Below, piece after piece: positions 34,898 to 39,946 of a stretch of DNA of 39,946 bases (position 1 is its first letter; each line of letters opens with the position of its first letter). The notes beneath the pieces were generated by a model. That model ran no database searches. It was not told where the DNA came from and saw nothing but the letters and a program-made list of their open reading frames with translations. Made by a program: the position numbers and the translations under genes. The DNA is from a virus: IMG/VR virus record IMGVR_UViG_3300031700_000002, positions 1-39,946 of that record; one strand, written 5' to 3'.

Positions 34898-35649
34898 AGT
34901 GTTTGTTTTACAAATGTTCCATTAATCATTTTGCCTTTACGCTTAGCAATTTCATTATACGCAGATTCAATACAGCTTTCAATTTGCATACCTTCAAGCG
35001 CAGCTAAGTTTGTTAATACAACAACCATGTCGCCTATAGCGTCTTTAACTTCGTATGCGTCTTTTTTAAGTAAGCCTTGCGCTAATTCACCAGCTTCTTC
35101 CATTAGTTTAACATACTGAGTATGTGAATTGCCTTCTTTATATATACCTCTTTCGTCAGCCCAAGCTCTAATTAAATCAAAAGTATCTAAACTTTCATTT
35201 AAATTATAAAAAGCTTCATAAAAAGCTTTGTTGTATATATAACATCTTTTATCGTCATACATAGATCTTTTAGCATTAGCTTCTATCCAGCTAACGTGCT
35301 CCGCTTTGATTTCAAATACTCCATGAGATGTTTCCCAGCTTAAGCCTATATTGTCCATTAGACGGCCTTTAAGCTTGTTTAATGGACAAGGAAATGTACT
35401 CGTCTGCTCTGTAGCGTTTATTTTCATTTGATTAGATTTTTTGTTTAAGTTTTTATATTTAGTCCTATCAACTTTATAGCCATAAGACTTTTGAAGCTCT
35501 ATTTCACGGTCTGATATATAATCTATATCGTTTGACTGTTCAAGAACTTCATACTCATTCTCCTTATAGCCTTGTATAAGGGTTACTCTCGTATTAAGAT
35601 CACGTGTGACGCCAATCTTTTTACCTGGTATATGATATAAATAGTACAT
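34894..35649 (-). CDS. Fusion: GIY-YIG-like N-terminus plus MazG C-terminus
   Basis: With the ATG at 35649, 251 residues are encoded. This start sits 10 nt after the thyA stop and has an A-rich leader; another ATG at 35673 would overlap thyA by 14 nt. The N-terminal about 70 residues have YYLYHIPGKKIGVTRDL then a EIELQKSYGYKVDR block, which looks like a degenerate GIY-YIG-type domain. A middle segment follows. The C-terminal about 80 residues are a clear MazG module (KLMEEAGELAQG, then KDAIGDMVVVL) with the E-E-x-x-E and D-x-x-x-D pattern. The likely activity is hydrolysis of a (d)NTP to its monophosphate. The N-terminal function is inference. Confidence 0.65.
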   Translation of the reverse strand: MYYLYHIPGKKIGVTRDLNTRVTLIQGYKENEYEVLEQSNDIDYISDREIELQKSYGYKVDRTKYKNLNKKSNQMKINATEQTSTFPCPLNKLKGRLMDNIGLSWETSHGVFEIKAEHVSWIEANAKRSMYDDKRCYIYNKAFYEAFYNLNESLDTFDLIRAWADERGIYKEGNSHTQYVKLMEEAGELAQGLLKKDAYEVKDAIGDMVVVLTNLAALEGMQIESCIESAYNEIAKRKGKMINGTFVKQTL

Positions 35650-35659
35650 AAGTTTTGAT

Positions 35660-36490
35660 TTATTTGCCAACACTTAGCTCTGCTTTAATTGCAGGATAAG
35701 GATTGTAGTTAATTAATTTAATTTCATTTGGCTGAGGTATAAAAACTTGACTTTGAATTTCTTTATTAAGTTTAACACCGTCTAACACAAATAAATTAGG
35801 CAAGGCTCGCTTTGATCTGCTTAAGTATATTTTAGCTTGATCTAAATGATTATTGTATAGATGACAATCACCAAGCTGTCCTATTAGCTGCCCAGGCTGC
35901 ATATTAGAGCCTTTAGCTAATAACTCGAGTAATAAGCCATACATAGCAATATCGTACGGTAGGCCAAGAAAAACATCTGCTGATCTTTGTTGCCACATAA
36001 GATCTAGCTTACCGTCATTTACGTAAACTTGAAAAGCATAGTGGCACGGAGGCAATACCATATCCTTCATTTCAGCAGGATTCCATGCACTAACCATTAG
36101 CCGTCTAGAATTTGGATGAAAGCGGATATTATATACAAGCTGCCATAGCTGATCTATACCTCCGAAATCACGCCATTGCTTACCATATACAGGGCCTAAC
36201 GTTTCATCTGTTCTGCCTGAGCGCTCGTAATCTGGCCGCCAATACTTAACACCGTTATCCTCTAAGTATTTAAGATCTGTTCTACCGTGTAATATCCAAA
36301 GCAATTCTGTTTTTGCTGCTTTGAAGCTAACTCGTTTTCCTGTAAGCAAAGGGAAGCCCATAGACATATCATGTCTAATCGTTGCTCCGAAGATAGACTT
36401 CGTCCCTGTGCCTGTTCGATCTGCTTTATCCAACCCTTTGTAAAGGATTGTTTCCATAAGCTTTTTATATTCATTTTCTATGTTTGTCAT
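35660..36490 (-). CDS. thyA: Thymidylate synthase
   Basis: ThyA methylates dUMP to dTMP using methylene-tetrahydrofolate. The catalytic Cys is in LPPCHYAFQVYV (C149 from this start), with QRSADVFLGLPYDIA and GDCHLYNNH as further family motifs, RTGTGTKSIFG near the N-terminus and a C-terminal YNPYPAIKAELSV. The ATG at 36490 gives 276 residues, close to the usual ThyA length; an in-frame ATG at 36511 overlaps the upstream gene more. Together with NrdAB and MazG it supplies dTTP for phage replication. Confidence 0.96.
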   Translation of the reverse strand: MTNIENEYKKLMETILYKGLDKADRTGTGTKSIFGATIRHDMSMGFPLLTGKRVSFKAAKTELLWILHGRTDLKYLEDNGVKYWRPDYERSGRTDETLGPVYGKQWRDFGGIDQLWQLVYNIRFHPNSRRLMVSAWNPAEMKDMVLPPCHYAFQVYVNDGKLDLMWQQRSADVFLGLPYDIAMYGLLLELLAKGSNMQPGQLIGQLGDCHLYNNHLDQAKIYLSRSKRALPNLFVLDGVKLNKEIQSQVFIPQPNEIKLINYNPYPAIKAELSVGK

Positions 36491-36731
36491 AATAGTATTT
36501 ACAATATTCAAATATTTTGTTCCATATTTCTGTTTTGCCGTATGTATTAGGGCTTGTGTGCGTTTTATCTTTGTTTTTTATATCAACATACCATTGAGTT
36601 GCCGAATAAGCTCTAGGTGATATTGCTATTTTATTTCTTACGCACCATCTATAAGCTTCCCAGTCTTTAATATCATGACCTGGCTCACCCATATTGATTT
36701 GCCCTTTCTTAGCTTTAGATCCACTACCCAT
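36471..36731 (-). CDS. Small unknown protein between primase and thyA
   Basis: This 86-residue, Lys/Tyr/Trp-rich soluble protein has GEPGHDIKDWEAYRWCVRNK and WNKIFEYCKYYYDKHRK. It starts directly after the primase-helicase stop (TAA then ATG) and overlaps thyA by about 20 nt. I recall similar small proteins in marine phages but do not know a function. No metal-binding motif is visible (two single Cys residues far apart). Confidence 0.55.
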   Translation of the reverse strand: MGSGSKAKKGQINMGEPGHDIKDWEAYRWCVRNKIAISPRAYSATQWYVDIKNKDKTHTSPNTYGKTEIWNKIFEYCKYYYDKHRK

Positions 36732-38450
36732 TTATTCCCATGGCATTTTCTCGCCAGCTACATTAATTTGCTCGTGAGGTATAAAACAACCTGACTTTGG
36801 TTCCCATTTAAAATGAGCTTCAGCACCATTCTCACCAAGATTTTGAAACTTAACTTTTAAAACCTTAGCTTTAACAGTTTGTTGTTCGTAATCTCTATGA
36901 ACTAATATACCGTGATATGACGCATCGTACCATTCGCCGCCACCTTTGATATTGTACATTGTAGGCTCCTCAATTTTGCCGTCTTGTGTTTTATACATCT
37001 TAGTAGGGTGAGCAACAATAAACACCAGCACGTCATACTTCTTAGCAAAGATTTCAATCTTGCTTAAGTATTCCATGGTGTATCTATTTACATCATCAGA
37101 ACCGCCAACGTCTCTAACCTTATTAAAAGGATCAATAACTAAGCATTTAATACCTTTACGCTTAACAAGCTCTGCTCCTTTGCGCAGTACAGAATCAAGC
37201 GTGTAACGTTCCATATCAATATGAAAGTAATTACTATTGCAATGATCTGCTATTTGATTCCAGCGGTCGGTGTCAATATCCTTAGCTGTTGGCATACCTT
37301 GCCAAGTCTTACGCATTAATTTATGAGCGTGTAAATAAGTTGGTTGATTTTCTGGCGACGCGAACGCTGTCTTCCATCCATAGTTATTATTATATCCGAC
37401 AACCATTTGATCGACGAAATCGCTCTTACCGGAACTAGGAATACCAGTAACAGTAATGAATTGACCAGTGTATGTTGAAAAGATATCATCGAAATTTTGC
37501 AACCCAACTTGAAATCCAGGTTTAAAGCCATTGCGCACAAAGTCCGTAACCTCGTCTTCGATATCCCTGAATGTCGTAACATTCTCAAGCGGTACTGGTC
37601 TTGCTCCCGAAATACGCTCTGATAGTTTTTCTTTTCCATATTTTTGTAAATATTCATTTGCATCTTTGCAATCGTCGAATGATGCTAAGTAGCACACTTC
37701 AGAGCCTAGTCTTCTAACTAATTCGGCTTGTAAGGCTTGCCCTGCTTCATCTGAATCGCATGCTAGTATAATCTTATCTTTGTCTTCAAAGTAATCAATA
37801 CAAGCGTCTAAATATTCAAGATTGTTTGTATTTAGTGTAGCGCCGTTTGGAACTGATATTGCATTAGGTATGCCTGCTTCATGCAGTGCTAACACATCCA
37901 TCTCTCCTTCGACAATAACACAGTACTCATAACCTATTATACTGTTTATATTATAGAATACTTTTTCAGCACCCTTATATAATTTAAAGTTCTTTCGTCC
38001 ATCACGATACTTGATATTAATAAGTTGATCGCCCATGAAGTAATTAAACTTTATAACGTTCTCGGTTTTACCGGTCTGTGGCATATACTCAGGACCCTCA
38101 TCGATCCGAAGATCGAATAAGGTTTGCTGAGATATTCCTCTAGTTTTAAACCATTCAATTACTTTGTCGCTAACAAACTCAGGTCGTTCAACATCAACTT
38201 TAACAGTTGGTCTTACATATACCTTTTCACTAGCGCCTTTACGTTGGTACGTATGCAATTGAAATGACGTATTACAATTATGACAAGTACCGAGACCACG
38301 TTCCCAATCGTAAGAAGCACATTTTGCTTTTTGATTCTTGGGTTTTCTATCAGGAGAACAGTTAGGGCATATACCCTGCTTCTTTCCTTCTTCAAGCTTA
38401 TGTTGATTGAATTCATCAATCAAAAATCCATTGATCTCTGTTGTCTGCAT
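36732..38450 (-). CDS. Primase-helicase (T7 gp4-type)
   Basis: This bifunctional replisome protein both unwinds the fork and makes primers (572 residues). The N-terminal zinc site fits C28, C31, C56 and C59 (CPNC and CHNC). The TOPRIM primase core has EGEMD (E181) and ACDSDEAG (D232, D234). The C-terminal RecA-like helicase has Walker A GIPSSGKS (336-343), Walker B CLVIDP (D440) and a later VAHPTK with H481. This is the same layout as phage T7 gp4. No DNA polymerase gene is in the window; it may lie to the right. The product acts in the phage replisome with the SSB-like protein encoded 13 nt upstream. Confidence 0.95.
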   Translation of the reverse strand: MQTTEINGFLIDEFNQHKLEEGKKQGICPNCSPDRKPKNQKAKCASYDWERGLGTCHNCNTSFQLHTYQRKGASEKVYVRPTVKVDVERPEFVSDKVIEWFKTRGISQQTLFDLRIDEGPEYMPQTGKTENVIKFNYFMGDQLINIKYRDGRKNFKLYKGAEKVFYNINSIIGYEYCVIVEGEMDVLALHEAGIPNAISVPNGATLNTNNLEYLDACIDYFEDKDKIILACDSDEAGQALQAELVRRLGSEVCYLASFDDCKDANEYLQKYGKEKLSERISGARPVPLENVTTFRDIEDEVTDFVRNGFKPGFQVGLQNFDDIFSTYTGQFITVTGIPSSGKSDFVDQMVVGYNNNYGWKTAFASPENQPTYLHAHKLMRKTWQGMPTAKDIDTDRWNQIADHCNSNYFHIDMERYTLDSVLRKGAELVKRKGIKCLVIDPFNKVRDVGGSDDVNRYTMEYLSKIEIFAKKYDVLVFIVAHPTKMYKTQDGKIEEPTMYNIKGGGEWYDASYHGILVHRDYEQQTVKAKVLKVKFQNLGENGAEAHFKWEPKSGCFIPHEQINVAGEKMPWE

Positions 38451-38463
38451 TAAGTTAATTTAA

Positions 38464-38772
38464 TTAAAATGGTAAATCATCGTCTTGTGGTTGTGAAACT
38501 GCTGTTTGCTGAGGTTGGTCAGTACGAGGAGCTGCGGCAACATTGTCTCCGTTCGTCCATACCACTTTAACATTTCCAAGATAAACTTTAGCTACCTTAG
38601 CCTCACGTTCTTCTTTAGATTGCTCTACAACAACAGGTCCTTGATTTCCGTAGTTATCTACTTCGTCATTAATTGTAATTGTAATCGGTAAATACTTACC
38701 TTTCTTGCCAACATAAATTTTGTCCTTTGGGATTTCATTTAAGTTGATACTTCCTTTAATAATACTTGCCAT
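38464..38772 (-). CDS. Single-stranded DNA-binding protein (SSB-like)
   Basis: This 102-residue protein has a beta-rich core and a disordered Gln/Pro tail ending in the acidic DDDLPF, the typical SSB C-terminal tip that recruits partner proteins. The core is short for an OB fold, and I cannot prove the fold by eye. It lies between the exonuclease gene and the primase-helicase gene, which fits a role in replication and recombination. An unrelated tip-bearing protein is less likely. Confidence 0.75.
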   Translation of the reverse strand: MASIIKGSINLNEIPKDKIYVGKKGKYLPITITINDEVDNYGNQGPVVVEQSKEEREAKVAKVYLGNVKVVWTNGDNVAAAPRTDQPQQTAVSQPQDDDLPF

Positions 38773-38775
38773 AAT

Positions 38776-39507
38776 TTAGAGTGTTTTGTTAATAAAATAG
38801 TTTTCCGGTTTAAAATCCGGGTTGTTAAAAAATAATTTGTATTGTTCTACTGCTTGCTGAACTTTATCTTCTCCGTAAGATAAGAATTGATCAGAACAAT
38901 CATATATACCTATTTGATGCGTGTTTTTGTCTATGACCATAAAGATCATTTCATAACCAAACAATTTTTGGTATATATAAGCTTGACTGTTGTAATTGTA
39001 CTTAGAAGCTGAATATTTAAACTTAGAAATATCTGCAGTAGTTTTTAAATCAATAATAAGTTTTTCATCATGATTAATAATGTCTGCTTTACCTTTCCAG
39101 TTAACACCAAATATTTCAGCAATCCCAGGAACTTCATATTCTACATTCTCGCCACGTATTAAACTTTTGCATACTTCGTTAGACATCATCTTGTCTATTA
39201 GTAATTCAGTTTTATCTACTTCGTGTTGCAATAAGCATATTTCGCCGTCTGAGATCTCTTTATACGCTTTAGTATTCCTAGTTGTAGCTTCTATAATCTT
39301 AAAGTTCTTAAGCTTTTCAGGTTCTAGTATAGCTGTGTGAAAATAGCCGCCGATTAAAAAGGCAGGTCTGTTTTCCATAGGAGTACCAAGCGATAAAGGA
39401 TTTGTTAATAGAGTTGAGATATCTGAGTTACTTAGAAATTGCTTTCCAAACTTACCGTAGTAATGCTTGTCTTCTCTCAACTTGTTTAACTCATCTTTTC
39501 TTTCCAT
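38776..39507 (-). CDS. PD-(D/E)XK exonuclease (RecE/Cas4-like)
   Basis: This is a likely 5'-3' recombination exonuclease, 243 residues, of the phage exonuclease/DUF3799 type. The nuclease motifs fit H57 (GGYFHTAI), D142 (KGKADII), D153 and K155 (IDLKTT) and the Q-x-x-x-Y element Q175/Y179. It works with an annealing protein, here the ERF gene encoded directly upstream, whose stop shares one base with this start (TAATG). The two form a classic SSAP-exonuclease pair. Confidence 0.88.
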   Translation of the reverse strand: MERKDELNKLREDKHYYGKFGKQFLSNSDISTLLTNPLSLGTPMENRPAFLIGGYFHTAILEPEKLKNFKIIEATTRNTKAYKEISDGEICLLQHEVDKTELLIDKMMSNEVCKSLIRGENVEYEVPGIAEIFGVNWKGKADIINHDEKLIIDLKTTADISKFKYSASKYNYNSQAYIYQKLFGYEMIFMVIDKNTHQIGIYDCSDQFLSYGEDKVQQAVEQYKLFFNNPDFKPENYFINKTL

Positions 39508-39946
39508 TATAAAGTATTTAATACATCAGCTGGAATGTCATATTTCTTTTTGACTGCTTCCATGCTTCCGCCTGATTTAATAAAAGCTTTTGCTTTTACT
39601 AGCGCAGCTCCTTGCAATTTAGGTTTGGCTACATTACCTTTGTCGTGACTGTTTGTTGCGTCACTGTCTGCTGTGTCGTCTATTAAAAATAGATTACCTA
39701 AAGCATACTTCTTTCCATAACTAGATGCAGAACCAAATTTCTGAGGCATTTGCATACCCTTTTGAGCTAAATCAACACCAACTATTGCAGTAGCATTTAC
39801 AGTGTCAACTGTGTCGCTAATAGTAGCTGTTGATTCCAAAATAGGGAATGGTTCGTTTTCAATTAAACGTTCGTTAATTGTTACGCTAACTCCTAACTCT
39901 AAGAGATAAGGTTTTGTTGCTTCTAGGATGTCTTCGGCTGATCTGA
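39507..39946 (-). CDS. ERF-family single-strand annealing protein (5' partial)
   Basis: This is a recombination protein that anneals complementary single strands. The frame is open to the window edge, so the N-terminus is missing; the in-frame TTG at 39839 is not a real start. Visible signature: EPFPILESTATI, then a GSASSYGKKYALGNLFLI stretch with DDTAD, as in the ERF superfamily (GSA..Y.KRYAL). The C-terminus has a small helical part (AKAFIKSGGSMEAVKKKYDI). Coupled by TAATG to the exonuclease gene. Confidence 0.85.
   Translation of the reverse strand, partial: RSAEDILEATKPYLLELGVSVTINERLIENEPFPILESTATISDTVDTVNATAIVGVDLAQKGMQMPQKFGSASSYGKKYALGNLFLIDDTADSDATNSHDKGNVAKPKLQGAALVKAKAFIKSGGSMEAVKKKYDIPADVLNTL

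Noticed and set aside
37316-37663. 115-codon alternate frame on the - strand
   Set aside because: Inside the primase-helicase gene, overlapping the Walker A coding region; a shadow frame.
1-39946. tRNA genes, CRISPR arrays, integrase, att sites, insertion sequences
   Set aside because: I looked in the gaps between genes and saw no cloverleaf-like sequence, regular repeat-spacer pattern, integrase motif or transposase; gaps are mostly under 50 nt.

Overview
This window looks like part of the genome of a tailed dsDNA phage, probably a podovirus-like phage of a marine Bacteroidetes (flavobacterial) host. The evidence for a phage is a continuous run of terminase, portal, capsid, tail, internal-virion and lysis genes facing a leftward replication and nucleotide-metabolism operon. 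The host inference is weaker. It rests on the AT-rich sequence, very A/T-rich leaders with no clear Shine-Dalgarno motif before almost any gene, and a structural gene order that resembles flavobacterial and distantly crAss-like podoviruses as I know them. No host gene, tRNA, rRNA, CRISPR array, integrase or insertion sequence was seen, and no DNA or RNA polymerase gene lies inside the window.

Left arm (1-30443, + strand). The window opens inside the large terminase gene. It is followed by portal, a scaffold-like acidic protein, the major capsid protein, an unknown head-region protein, two probable head-tail connector proteins and two large beta-rich tail proteins. Next come a glycine-rich internal-virion-like protein, an unknown structural protein and a giant 2883-residue multi-domain protein. 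The giant protein has an HELLH zincin-like motif, a sigma-region-2-like helical segment, an HAD phosphatase-like domain and a repeated C-terminal helical unit. After it lies a cassette of nine short genes (27633-30443). This cassette contains a putative holin and a T7-lysozyme-type amidase, mixed with small basic proteins. Several of these share an N-terminal SPF tag, and three carry short modules that recur in marine phage proteins.

Right arm (39946-30593, - strand, read right to left). The order is ERF-type annealing protein, RecE/Cas4-like exonuclease, SSB-like protein, T7 gp4-type primase-helicase, a small unknown, ThyA, a fusion of a GIY-YIG-like domain with MazG, a second MazG-like protein, a PD-(D/E)XK endonuclease, three overlapping microgenes, NrdB, three small overlapping ORFs and NrdA. 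These would supply recombination, replication and dNTP synthesis or clean-up. Most neighbours overlap or abut (TAATG, ATGA), which suggests translational coupling.

The arms converge on a bidirectional terminator near 30497-30526. Two further hairpin terminators flank the gene after the capsid gene, and the second copy of a 19-nt A/T leader motif follows the first of them, which suggests that capsid expression is uncoupled from downstream genes. Coding density is very high. The longest gene-free stretch is about 150 nt (30444-30592), and it holds only terminator-like hairpins.
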